Origin: an uncultured Eubacteriales bacterium
GTDB lineage: Bacteria > Bacillota > Clostridia > Christensenellales > Borkfalkiaceae
Length of the DNA: 53,933 nucleotides
Assembly (NCBI GenBank): GCA_900549005.1
Contig: URMT01000001.1
Coordinates: 1 to 53,933, forward strand
Direction: 5' to 3'
The notes under the pieces were generated by a model. The model did not search any database and was not told the DNA's origin. It was given only the letters and a program-made list of their open reading frames with translations. The position numbers were made by a program, and so were the translations under genes. Positions 26,090 to 33,965 of the stretch are shown here, piece after piece (the first letter of the stretch is position 1; each line of letters begins with the position of its first letter).

Positions 26090-26287
26090 ATGCAATGCCC
26101 TGACGTCACCGAATGTATGTGCCCCAAAGTAAGCTGCCCCAACCACGGAATGTGCTGCGACTGCGTTACAAAGCACCGCTTGACCGACAGCCTGCCCTAT
26201 TGCCTGTTCCCCGACAACGGCGGAGACAAGTCCAACGAAAACCACTACCGCGTGTTAAAAAAGCGGTTTGAAAAAGGGGGCAAGTAA
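26090..26287 (+). CDS. Small Cys-rich protein, DUF6485-like
   Basis: The 65-aa protein carries seven or more cysteines in the order 'CPDVTECMCPKVSCPNHGMCCDCVTKH' and 'LPYCLFP', the pattern of DUF6485 small proteins of anaerobes. It probably binds a metal or Fe-S centre. GGAGG precedes its ATG three bases after the ArsR stop, and its own stop overlaps the next gene's ATG, so all three are cotranslated. Confidence 0.75.
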   Translation: MQCPDVTECMCPKVSCPNHGMCCDCVTKHRLTDSLPYCLFPDNGGDKSNENHYRVLKKRFEKGGK

Positions 26288-26853
26288 TGGAATACACATT
26301 GGAGCAGAAATATGAGCTTATAAAGCAGGCGGCGCTTAAAGCAACTTCCAAAAACCCCGTTGAAATAGCGCGGGATATTATGAAGAATAACTTTGTAAGC
26401 ATACACGGCCCCGAACACCACTTTTTGGACGGCGCCGCCTTTATTATGGCTTACAGAAACGCAAACGGCGAAATTGACCCCATAGTATGCCTTGACGAGC
26501 TTGCAAAGCGCACGATTAAAATGCCGGGCGCAATGTGCGGATACTGGGGAATATGCGGTTCTGTCGCCTCGGTTGGCGCGGCACTCTCGGTAATTCACGG
26601 CACAAGCCCTTTGAGCACCGACGAGTTTTACAAGGACAATATGCGCTTTACCTCTGCCATCATTGCAAAAATGGCACAAATTGGCGGCGCGAGGTGTTGC
26701 AAACGCAACGCCTTCCTCTCCCTCTCTTACGGCGCGCAATTCGTAAAGGAGAGGTACGGCATAGAGATGGAGCGCGACAACATAGTCTGCGACTTCTATC
26801 CGAAAAACGCGCAATGCCTCGGCACAAAGTGCCCGTTTCACCAGGCAAAATAA
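26287..26853 (+). CDS. DUF5714 domain protein
   Basis: This 188-aa protein has the features of DUF5714: 'SIHGPEHHFLDGAAFIMAYRN', 'MPGAMCGYWGICGSVASVGAALSVI' and a Cys-rich end with 'RCCKRNAFLSL' and 'LGTKCPFH'. The function of the family is not established; conserved His and Cys suggest metal or cofactor binding. Its stop is followed by a bidirectional terminator. Co-regulation with ArsR and the DUF6485-like protein suggests a role in metal or thiol homeostasis of an anaerobe. Confidence 0.8.
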   Translation: MEYTLEQKYELIKQAALKATSKNPVEIARDIMKNNFVSIHGPEHHFLDGAAFIMAYRNANGEIDPIVCLDELAKRTIKMPGAMCGYWGICGSVASVGAALSVIHGTSPLSTDEFYKDNMRFTSAIIAKMAQIGGARCCKRNAFLSLSYGAQFVKERYGIEMERDNIVCDFYPKNAQCLGTKCPFHQAK

Positions 26854-26881
26854 AAAAATACCGCAGCCGCGGTATTTTTTT
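26852..26881. terminator. Bidirectional terminator
   Basis: ATACCGC and GCGGTAT form a stem flanked by seven A and seven T, between the convergent DUF5714 gene and aldo/keto reductase gene. Confidence 0.85.
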
Positions 26882-26898
26882 ATTTAACATAAGATTTA

Positions 26899-27861
26899 TC
26901 AGAGCGCGCCCACGACTTTGTGGGGGACGTACAATTCGTCTATATACGCCTCGTCTTCGTCGGTGAGGTTCACGCCGAACGCCGCAACAGCATCGTCGAG
27001 ATACCTCTCCTTCGTGGCACCGACGATGGGCGAGGCAACGCCTTTTTTGAAGTGCCACGCAAATGTTGTGGCCGTCATAGTTGTGCCATACTTGCCAGCC
27101 AATTCATAAATTCTTGCTGCAATAGCCTTGTCCTGCGCCTCCGTTGAATCGTACTTGCCGCGCGCCGTAGTATCGGTTTTGCTGCGCATTGTGTCGGCAT
27201 CCCAGCCGCGGCGGGCGCATCGGCCAGAAGCCAGCGGGCTGTACGGCGTGAGGGCCACGTTCATCTGATTGCATATCGGAATGAGCTCACGCTCGTCCTC
27301 GCGGTAGAGCGGGTTATAGTGGTTCTGCATAGACGAGAATGGCGTAAAGCCGTTGTCGCGCGCGCAAAGCTGCATATTATAGAACTGATAGCCGTACATA
27401 GCCGAAGCGCCCAGCGCCCGCACCTTGCCCGCCTTCACCAGGCCGTGCAGGGCCTCCATCGTCTCCTCTATCGGCGTGCCGTAGTCGAAGCGGTGAATGA
27501 TGTATAAATCGAGGTAATCGGTGCCCAGCCTCTTTAAAGTACCGTCAATCTCACGGTTGATTGCCGCCTTTGAAAGGTGACCTTCGTTGAAGTATACCTT
27601 TGAGGCAAGCACTACCTTGTCGCGCGAAACATTGTTCTTTATCGCGCGGCCTAAATACTCTTCGCTGGTGCCCGCCGAATAGCCGTTGGCGGTATCGAAA
27701 AAGTTGATGCCCAAATCGAGCGCGTGTTTTATTATCTTTTCGCTGTCTTCGGGGTTCAGTGTCCAGGCGTGCATATTGCTGGCGGGGTCGCCGAAGCTCA
27801 TACAGCCGAGGCAGAAGCGCGAAACTTCCAGGCTGCTGTTTCCGAGTTTTATATATTCCAT
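26899..27861 (-). CDS. Aldo/keto reductase
   Basis: This 320-aa NAD(P)H-dependent (beta/alpha)8 oxidoreductase shows the family tetrad: Asp in 'FFDTANGYSAGTSEE', Tyr in the same motif, Lys in 'VVLASKV' and His in 'LYIIHRFDYGTP'. The cofactor end is seen in 'GVASPIVGATKERYLDDAV'. It reduces small aldehydes or ketones; the exact substrate cannot be told. ATG at 27861 has AGGGAG upstream. It stands alone between terminators, with a promoter at 27981-28009. Confidence 0.93.
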   Translation of the reverse strand: MEYIKLGNSSLEVSRFCLGCMSFGDPASNMHAWTLNPEDSEKIIKHALDLGINFFDTANGYSAGTSEEYLGRAIKNNVSRDKVVLASKVYFNEGHLSKAAINREIDGTLKRLGTDYLDLYIIHRFDYGTPIEETMEALHGLVKAGKVRALGASAMYGYQFYNMQLCARDNGFTPFSSMQNHYNPLYREDERELIPICNQMNVALTPYSPLASGRCARRGWDADTMRSKTDTTARGKYDSTEAQDKAIAARIYELAGKYGTTMTATTFAWHFKKGVASPIVGATKERYLDDAVAAFGVNLTDEDEAYIDELYVPHKVVGAL

Positions 27862-27963
27862 AAAAATACTCCCTGTCTGCTTTTTTACTTACCGGGAGGG
27901 GCAGAACCATTCTGAACCGGCCGTTTTTGCGGCAGAAACATTATGTTCTTTGCCCTTTATATT

Positions 27964-27995
27964 TATTATACCCCGCACATATTATACCCCGCACA
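27964..27995. repeat. Perfect tandem duplication of a 16-bp -10 region
   Basis: TATTATACCCCGCACA occurs twice with no gap. Each copy carries a TATAAT on the minus strand, so the reductase gene has two potential -10 boxes 16 bp apart. Confidence 0.85.
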
Positions 27996-28009
27996 GGCAA
28001 CAAAGTAAA
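27981..28009 (-). promoter_or_regulatory. Likely promoter of the aldo/keto reductase gene
   Basis: On the minus strand TTTACT (28004-28009), 17 bp and TATAAT (27981-27986) use the upstream copy of the tandem repeat. Bases 28010-28217 contain nothing else recognisable. Confidence 0.55.
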
Positions 28010-28217
28010 ATGCTTATTTTTTATCGCAGAACATTCATAAAAGGCATAGCCGGGTTTTTATGCGGACAACGACTTTTTAAAAGACGTCTGCCCGCTAAAA
28101 AACAACCAATCGGGAAAATATTTACGTTTTATTCGCCCGATAAAAATATGCACCGCCAAAAGCGGGAGCTTTTGGGGTTCATATTGAAGTGCCGTGCTTT
28201 ATCTGCTGAGATAAGAG

Positions 28218-28993
28218 CTATTTAAGATTGATTGTAACTACGCCTTCGGCTTCCGACCAGCTGCCTCGCTGCGTTGTGTCGCTCAGAGGGCCAGACGCAC
28301 CGCAATGGAACACTGCCGTGTTGTCGGTCTTCAACTCCAACGTGCAATCGATTGCAAACGGTGCGCCCGTATCGTTGGTTTGCAGCGTGAAGGAATAGGT
28401 TGAACCTTCGGTGGGTGCAGCGTTTCTGTTGGCAGTGAAGCTCAACAGAACGTGCGAACCTGCTTTGAGCTGGAAGGAATTTTCTGCGGTGTTCCAGGTG
28501 TACGTATCGAACGTAAACACGAAGTCTCCGCCGCCGCCCGGATTGCCGCCACCGCCCTGGTTGCCGCCGGAGCTGGAAGTGCCGAACACCACGCCTTCTT
28601 CATCCGATACCTGCGCATACGGCTTATCGGTAGGAACGTCGGCAGGGGCGAAGCCTGTGGATACGAAGGGGAATTCAAACTGGTTGAATATGCCGCTGGT
28701 ATAGCTTGCACCGTCGCTTATGATATTTCTCGTCCCGCTGACGGCAATGTCTTTGGAAGTTGCCGCCTTTTCGCCGTATGCGTATATATGTATATCGGCC
28801 TTCAGGTCTCCGTAAGCGGCCTGAAGGCCGGAAGTTATATCCTCGTAGGAATAGGTCCAGAGCCCGTTTCAAGCCTGTTTTTCCACTCGTGCCCGCCCGA
28901 GGCGAGCACCTTGCCGCGCCCGTCGGTGAGCACGGTCTTTATGCGGGTGAAGCCAAGCTCTATCCCTACAAAACAATTCTTTAAACCTGTCAC
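28218..28993 (-). pseudogene. Composite remnant: FGGY kinase N-terminus joined to a surface-protein tail
   Basis: From a GTG at 28993 (AAGGGAG upstream) the frame reads 'GIELGFTRIKTVLTDGRGKVLASG' (split here only by analysis) and 'HEWKNRL', the N-terminus of an FGGY carbohydrate kinase. A one-base loss near 28868 shifts the frame, and 'GLWTYSYEDITSGLQAAYGDL' continues the kinase in another frame. Then the sequence changes to 'KDIAVSGTRNIISDGASYTSG', a Gly-rich linker and a beta-rich C-terminal domain ending at 28218, which look like a secreted or lipoprotein tail. No start exists for the second part. I read it as a deletion fusion of two genes that has since decayed. Confidence 0.6.
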
Positions 28994-29079
28994 TTTGCAC
29001 TCCCTTTTACAAGCATTGTACTATCTGCCGCCCGCCCGTCAAGCGGCGGCGCAATATTATATTTTCCTCCAACCAATTA

Positions 29080-29110
29080 GGAGCGGCTTTGCGTTACGCA
29101 AAGCCGCTCC
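29080..29110 (-). terminator. Terminator-like hairpin after GH3 gene
   Basis: A perfect 14-bp stem with a 3-base loop lies 70 bases past the stop at 29180. No long T run follows, so it may instead act as an RNA 3' end stabiliser. Confidence 0.55.
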
Positions 29111-29179
29111 TTAATAAGGAATAGAAAAGGAGGGAGTGAAACCGCTTAGCTATACTGCTATAATGTTAAATCATATCAG

Positions 29180-32100
29180 CTATTTTTTTCTGCTCTTAAT
29201 AACAGACACCGTAAGCATGGCAGCGCTTGCTACAGTGAGCACTATAAATGCTATCATGCCCGAAAGTATGGCAACTTCCCACCAAGGCATCGCGGGGATG
29301 ATCTGCGCATCACCGATATTCATCGCATGGCTGTTTATTACGCTGTATATTATATGCTTGGTTGCAAGCCTGCAAGCAGAAACTATGGCAGGATCATTTT
29401 CGAGACCGGCAAGCGTATCCATACCGGAGCGGGAACCATCCCACAAATCCTGACCCGCAAGCACGCCGAGACGATAGTCCATATAATTTGCCATTACCGA
29501 GCAGTCGGTAATAGCCGCGCCCTTCATGCCCCACTCGTCGCGGAGTATGTCAGTCATAAGGCCCCTGTGCGCGCCCGACCAAACAACACCTATGCGGTTG
29601 AAAGAAGTCATAACGCCAAGGCCGCCTCCCTTTACGGAGCCCTCGAATCCTTCGAGGTAGAGCTCACGTATGGCCTGTTCGTTTGACCAGGTGCTTATGC
29701 CGTAGCGGCCCTCCTCCTGGTCGTTGAGTGCAAAGTGCTTTGTGAATACATACACGCCGCGCTCCTGAATCGCTTCCACTTCTACGGCGCAAATTTCACC
29801 GGAGAGCCAGCCGTCCTCGGAATAATATTCAAAGTTACGGCCGGAATAGGGTGTGCGGTGTATATTGGCGCCGGGACCGTATATGCCGGCATATACACTA
29901 TTGCTTGCAGTCTCGGCGCGCTGGAAATCTTCACCTATGCACCTGCCCATTTCAGCAACGAGCTCGCGGTTGAATGTTGCAGCCATGACATCTTCGGAAG
30001 TATACGCCATCGCGCTGCTGCCTCCGACAAGGCTGGCTGTAAGGCCCTGAGGGCCATTTTCATCGAGCGTGCCGGGAAGATTGATGCTGGGAACAGCCTG
30101 GGTAACATGGAAACCATCGCCGATGACGGCAGTCATTTCGCTGTAAGGTATCTGATTTAAAAGCTGTTCCCATACTTCACTGTCATACTCCTCTTCGCGC
30201 ACGTCCATTGCCGTAAGGTCGCCCGCGGCGCCCTGGGTAGGCAACTCGGTATATTCGGACCAGTATGCCTCTTTATACCTTTCAACGAGGGCAGCCCTGC
30301 CGCTGTCGCCCGTTTCGTCGTGAGTGAGTCCGTCCGCCCACATCTGATCGGTCACTTCAAGAATTTTGACCTCGGTGGGGAATGTGCCCGTCCAGTCGCT
30401 GCGCGAAAGGTATGTTATGGTCTGGCCGTCAGCGCCGGCATACTTATTGAGATCGGCATTATCAAACCTGTTAGTAATTTCGTTGCCCGTAGCAGAAGAT
30501 ACGGAGTAAGTTTCATCGTCGAATGTGCCGTTGGTCCACTTGGCGCAGAGCGAAGCGTCGCCCGTGCCGTCATTGCCGACGCCGTACATCTTGTCTTCGT
30601 CGACAGAGATATCGCCGTCCTGCGCCTTCGCGCGGATAATGTTGTTTACCGCGTCGTGCGCATTTTTGCCGGCGGTGAACCAATAGTCGCCATCTTCAAG
30701 AATATAAGTCTTTGCAACGTTGGCGTCATATGAAGTGAGGTCTTCGGTATTTACCGTGATGGTATAATTTACCGTATCGCCTGCGGGAACTTCCTTTTTA
30801 TCGAAGCCGCAGAGCTCAACGGCGGCCTTTTCGACGCCGTTCAGCTTATCATACTCAGTATAGGGCGAGCTGAAGTAAATCTGTACGGTGTGCTTTGCAT
30901 CTATGTCGCCGGTGTTGGTCACATCGACGGAAACTTCGAACGACTTGCCGTCTGCGGCGGGCTCAACGCTGAAATCGCTGTATTCAAAGTCGGTATAGGA
31001 GATGCCGTAGCCGAAGGGAAATGCCACTTCTTCAGCATAGTTGAAATCTCCGGCATTGCCGTTGTCGAATACGTAATCTTCATACCTCGTTTCGTAATAG
31101 CGATAGCCTACATATATGCCTTCCTGGTATATCACATAATTTTTGTTGGCTTTTTTGGCGCCTGCGTCCATATTATTCTGCGCCGTCTCAAGGCCGAGCT
31201 CATCGGCATTGGAATATGCGAACGCGCCGAAGTTTACCATTGCGGGCGCGGAATGGTTGTCCTTTAAGAATGTATCCACTATGCGTCCGGAAGGAGTCCT
31301 TTCGCCGGAGAGCAGCTGTGCGACAGCGTTGATACCCGTCATGCCCACGTCGCCTATCCACATAGCGGCGTCGATATCATAGTCGTCAAGGAAATCAAGC
31401 TGAAGCGAATTCGCAGAGTTGAGCAAAAGCACGATCTTTTTAAATGTGCCGTTTTTCTTATACTGCTGGATATGATCGAGCATATCCTTCTCTTCCGCAG
31501 AAAGACGCAGATAATCGCCGTCGGTGCTGTCGAAATTTGTCACATTGTTGTTGGTAAAGCAAGCTTCATCATCGGGGAGATCTGCGCCCTCGCCGCCGGA
31601 GCGTGCAAGCACCACAAGCGCCACATCGCCGTACTCGGCAAACGAGCTCGTCACGCCCTTCTCTTCATACAGGCTCCAGGGCACCTCGTTTATACGGTAC
31701 TGGCCCTGATGTCCGCCCGTAGTGGCGGCATTTTCACGCTGATAGCCCGACGTCACATAAAACGTCCACAGGTCCTGGTTTATACAGCCTTCACCAAAGG
31801 CAGCAGTGAGCGCCGAATGGAGCGTGGCCGCCATTGAGGCATCCATGCTGCCCGAGCCTGTGCCTCCATACAAAAGATTAACCGACGACTGCGAAAAACA
31901 GGAAAATTTAGTGTCCTGCGCAAGAGGAAGCGTGCCATCTTTGTTGAAGAGCAGCGTGGCCCCTTCCCCTTCTAGGTCCTCACACAGCTCGCGCTCGTGC
32001 TGAGCAAGCGCCTCATCGGTATATGCAAGCGGCTCGTAAAGTATCTGAGCGTCGGGATCGGGGATCACCTTATAGTCATCAGTCTGAAGCGCCGCATTTA

Positions 32101-32212
32101 TGGATACCCTGAAATAGTCGGTGATGACGTAAGCGGCTATGAGTATTGCCATAAACACCGCAAACACCGCAGTGAGCGCTATCCACAATTTTTTAGAAAA
32201 CAATCTTTTCAT
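29180..32212 (-). CDS. Membrane-anchored permuted GH3 glycosidase
   Basis: The 1010-aa protein has an N-terminal helix (about 9-32), the GH3 C-domain ('GATLLFNKDGTLPLAQ' onward), the Fn3-like domain and then the (beta/alpha)8 domain with 'IYGPGANIHRTPYSGRNFEYY', 'KHFALNDQEEGRYG' and nucleophile Asp in 'GAAITDCSV'. A C-terminal helix precedes 'KSRKK'. Both ends are in the membrane with the enzyme outside. GH3 enzymes release terminal beta-glucose, xylose or similar sugars; specificity is not readable. AAGGAG precedes ATG 32212. It lies 80 bases after a lipoprotein gene and is the last gene of the long module 2 operon. Confidence 0.9.
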   Translation of the reverse strand: MKRLFSKKLWIALTAVFAVFMAILIAAYVITDYFRVSINAALQTDDYKVIPDPDAQILYEPLAYTDEALAQHERELCEDLEGEGATLLFNKDGTLPLAQDTKFSCFSQSSVNLLYGGTGSGSMDASMAATLHSALTAAFGEGCINQDLWTFYVTSGYQRENAATTGGHQGQYRINEVPWSLYEEKGVTSSFAEYGDVALVVLARSGGEGADLPDDEACFTNNNVTNFDSTDGDYLRLSAEEKDMLDHIQQYKKNGTFKKIVLLLNSANSLQLDFLDDYDIDAAMWIGDVGMTGINAVAQLLSGERTPSGRIVDTFLKDNHSAPAMVNFGAFAYSNADELGLETAQNNMDAGAKKANKNYVIYQEGIYVGYRYYETRYEDYVFDNGNAGDFNYAEEVAFPFGYGISYTDFEYSDFSVEPAADGKSFEVSVDVTNTGDIDAKHTVQIYFSSPYTEYDKLNGVEKAAVELCGFDKKEVPAGDTVNYTITVNTEDLTSYDANVAKTYILEDGDYWFTAGKNAHDAVNNIIRAKAQDGDISVDEDKMYGVGNDGTGDASLCAKWTNGTFDDETYSVSSATGNEITNRFDNADLNKYAGADGQTITYLSRSDWTGTFPTEVKILEVTDQMWADGLTHDETGDSGRAALVERYKEAYWSEYTELPTQGAAGDLTAMDVREEEYDSEVWEQLLNQIPYSEMTAVIGDGFHVTQAVPSINLPGTLDENGPQGLTASLVGGSSAMAYTSEDVMAATFNRELVAEMGRCIGEDFQRAETASNSVYAGIYGPGANIHRTPYSGRNFEYYSEDGWLSGEICAVEVEAIQERGVYVFTKHFALNDQEEGRYGISTWSNEQAIRELYLEGFEGSVKGGGLGVMTSFNRIGVVWSGAHRGLMTDILRDEWGMKGAAITDCSVMANYMDYRLGVLAGQDLWDGSRSGMDTLAGLENDPAIVSACRLATKHIIYSVINSHAMNIGDAQIIPAMPWWEVAILSGMIAFIVLTVASAAMLTVSVIKSRKK

Positions 32213-32292
32213 ATATGCTCCTTATGCTCAGTTGCGCGGCGGCGCAAAATGCGTTGCCGCGCAGCTTAAGCCATAAACTATTACAACAGGAA

Positions 32293-33423
32293 CTATGCCT
32301 CTTCCACAACGGCAGTCATTGAATGATCTTCATCGTTAAGCTGCCAGCTGTGAGCGAGGTTATCCCATACCATTTTGGAATTTTTGTCAACGACATCGCA
32401 GGTAAGAGTTATCACACCGTCCTCAAGCACATAAGTGCAGTCAAACGAAGGGGCGTATCCCTGCATGACCGTTGCCACAAGGGTGGCCTTTGTATCGTCC
32501 ACAATGGTGAGCGTTATCGCCATAGGCATCTGGCCGCCATAGGTGCCGTTGTACACGTTCTCCTGAACTACAGCGCTAAACTCAGGGATAACAGAATATT
32601 TTGCCGTGAACGTAAAATTGATTTTATAATCGCCGTAAATCGCATATTCATAATCGAACGTTGCCGTATCGGCGGCGGTGTCTACCGTCACGGTTATGGG
32701 AGTACCTGCAACGGTGACCGTCATGTTGCCGGCCTTATCGTTTGCCCATGTACCCGAAGCTGCCTGTGAGTAGCCGCTGTATATTAGCACAGTTCCGTCT
32801 TCCTGCAGATATACGGTGCCGCCGTTTTCTTCGTCTGTAAAGATTGCGACAGACTCGGGAGCGACAAATTCTTTGGCATTCTTTTCTATGAACTCATCGG
32901 CGTCGGCATACAGCGTTGTGCCACCGGAGAATGATACCTGCCTGAAGAATCCGGCACCAGATACGACTTCCATTCTGAGCGAGCATGTATAAGTCCCGTT
33001 GCTGTTATATGCAGTAGCGCTCGAAGATTGGGTCTTTATTCCCGCTTCGTTGAGAACATATATCTCTATGGAGAGCGCCTCCACACCGTCGCGCGTGGTT
33101 TCCTCCCATTCGCCCTGCATATAGTTTTGTATATAGTCATCGTTTTCAGCAGCAGGAGAAGTGTTATAATTGCCGAAATTGTAGCGGTCCATAACTATAG
33201 AGCCATCAGACATCAGCTTGAGCCAGAATGCGCCCTTTGCAAAGCTGAAGGAGTCGAGGTCCTCGCCGTCCATTACGCCGCTCAACTGATACGATATGGT
33301 AACGGGACCGTCGTCTTTACCTTCGTCATCATTGCCGCCGTCATTTGAGCATGCACCCAACGCAAGCGAAGCAACTGCCAGAATTCCGATGACAACACCT
33401 AAAAAAAACTTTTTAAATTTCAT
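32293..33423 (-). CDS. Lipoprotein of GH3-associated family
   Basis: The 376-aa protein has a lipobox signal ('ASLALGAC') and a mature part opening with 'YQLSGVMDGEDLDSFSF', followed by repeated beta units of 'TLYADADEFI', 'VYLQEDGTVLIYSGYSQAASG-TW' and 'VTVDTAADTATFDY' type. I do not recognise a named family, but the lipoproteins at 40325 and 48759 share the layout, and each sits in a GH3 operon. I infer a cell-surface sugar-binding or adaptor protein. Its Shine-Dalgarno lies in a perfect 16-bp tandem repeat, so the AAGAGG site is present twice. Confidence 0.7.
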   Translation of the reverse strand: MKFKKFFLGVVIGILAVASLALGACSNDGGNDDEGKDDGPVTISYQLSGVMDGEDLDSFSFAKGAFWLKLMSDGSIVMDRYNFGNYNTSPAAENDDYIQNYMQGEWEETTRDGVEALSIEIYVLNEAGIKTQSSSATAYNSNGTYTCSLRMEVVSGAGFFRQVSFSGGTTLYADADEFIEKNAKEFVAPESVAIFTDEENGGTVYLQEDGTVLIYSGYSQAASGTWANDKAGNMTVTVAGTPITVTVDTAADTATFDYEYAIYGDYKINFTFTAKYSVIPEFSAVVQENVYNGTYGGQMPMAITLTIVDDTKATLVATVMQGYAPSFDCTYVLEDGVITLTCDVVDKNSKMVWDNLAHSWQLNDEDHSMTAVVEEA

Positions 33424-33424
33424 T

Positions 33425-33456
33425 TTTATATTACCTCTTGTTTATATTACCTCTTG
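33425..33456. repeat. Perfect 16-bp tandem duplication carrying the ribosome binding site
   Basis: Minus-strand CAAGAGGTAATATAAA occurs twice directly before the lipoprotein start codon, giving two AAGAGG sites. Confidence 0.85.
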
Positions 33457-33474
33457 CGGCACAGCCGCCATATT

Positions 33475-33505
33475 TCGGGCTGCGCGGCAAAGCGCGCAGC
33501 CCGAT
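33475..33505. other. GC-rich inverted repeat between genes
   Basis: TCGGGCTGCGCG pairs with CGCGCAGCCCGA around a short loop, between the small membrane protein and the lipoprotein genes. There is no T run, so it may be a partial attenuator or mRNA processing site that sets different expression of the two halves of the operon. Confidence 0.5.
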
Positions 33506-33533
33506 TTTCATTCCGCGCCGTTACCGGCGCATA

Positions 33534-33965
33534 TTATTCCGCACCGTTGCCGGCGCCTTTATCGTTTACTGCCCTCTCCTTCATAAAGCAGGAGATAATT
33601 CCCGCAACGGCCGCAACGAAGAACGTCACCGAGAATATTATGCCGAGAGTTGCATTGCCGCCAATGAAATTTACGCCGTTCCACACATCGGAAATGGAGG
33701 GCAGCGCCGCATTTACCGTGAGAGCAAAACCCGCTATATACAAGCCCGCGCATATAAGCGGCACAAATCTGAAATTGCTGAACACGACAAGGAGTTCAAC
33801 GAGAGCGCCCGCAATCATCAGGGCAAACCCTGCGGCAGAAAATGTTCTGTCAGAAACATCGGTGGCGATGTACAATATCGCGCCGATTAAGGCTATCACC
33901 GCCGCGGCCAGCCCGATATAAAAACCTATCGTTCTGTTTTTGAATGCTGACTTTACAGAAAACAT
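33534..33965 (-). CDS. Four-helix membrane protein in GH3 operon
   Basis: The 143-aa protein has four hydrophobic helices (about 12-35, 44-60, 65-85, 105-127) with short loops and a charged tail. I do not recognise the family. ATG at 33965 shares one base with the TGA of the preceding GH3 gene (TGATG) and has AGGAGG upstream, so it is translationally coupled to that glycosidase. It may anchor, export or stabilise the membrane-bound enzyme. A GTG one codon earlier is an alternative start. Confidence 0.75.
   Translation of the reverse strand: MFSVKSAFKNRTIGFYIGLAAAVIALIGAILYIATDVSDRTFSAAGFALMIAGALVELLVVFSNFRFVPLICAGLYIAGFALTVNAALPSISDVWNGVNFIGGNATLGIIFSVTFFVAAVAGIISCFMKERAVNDKGAGNGAE

Noticed and set aside
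29136..29453. Plus-strand reading frame with hydrophobic content
   Set aside because: It lies on the opposite strand of the GH3 C-terminal membrane helix and is only its shadow.
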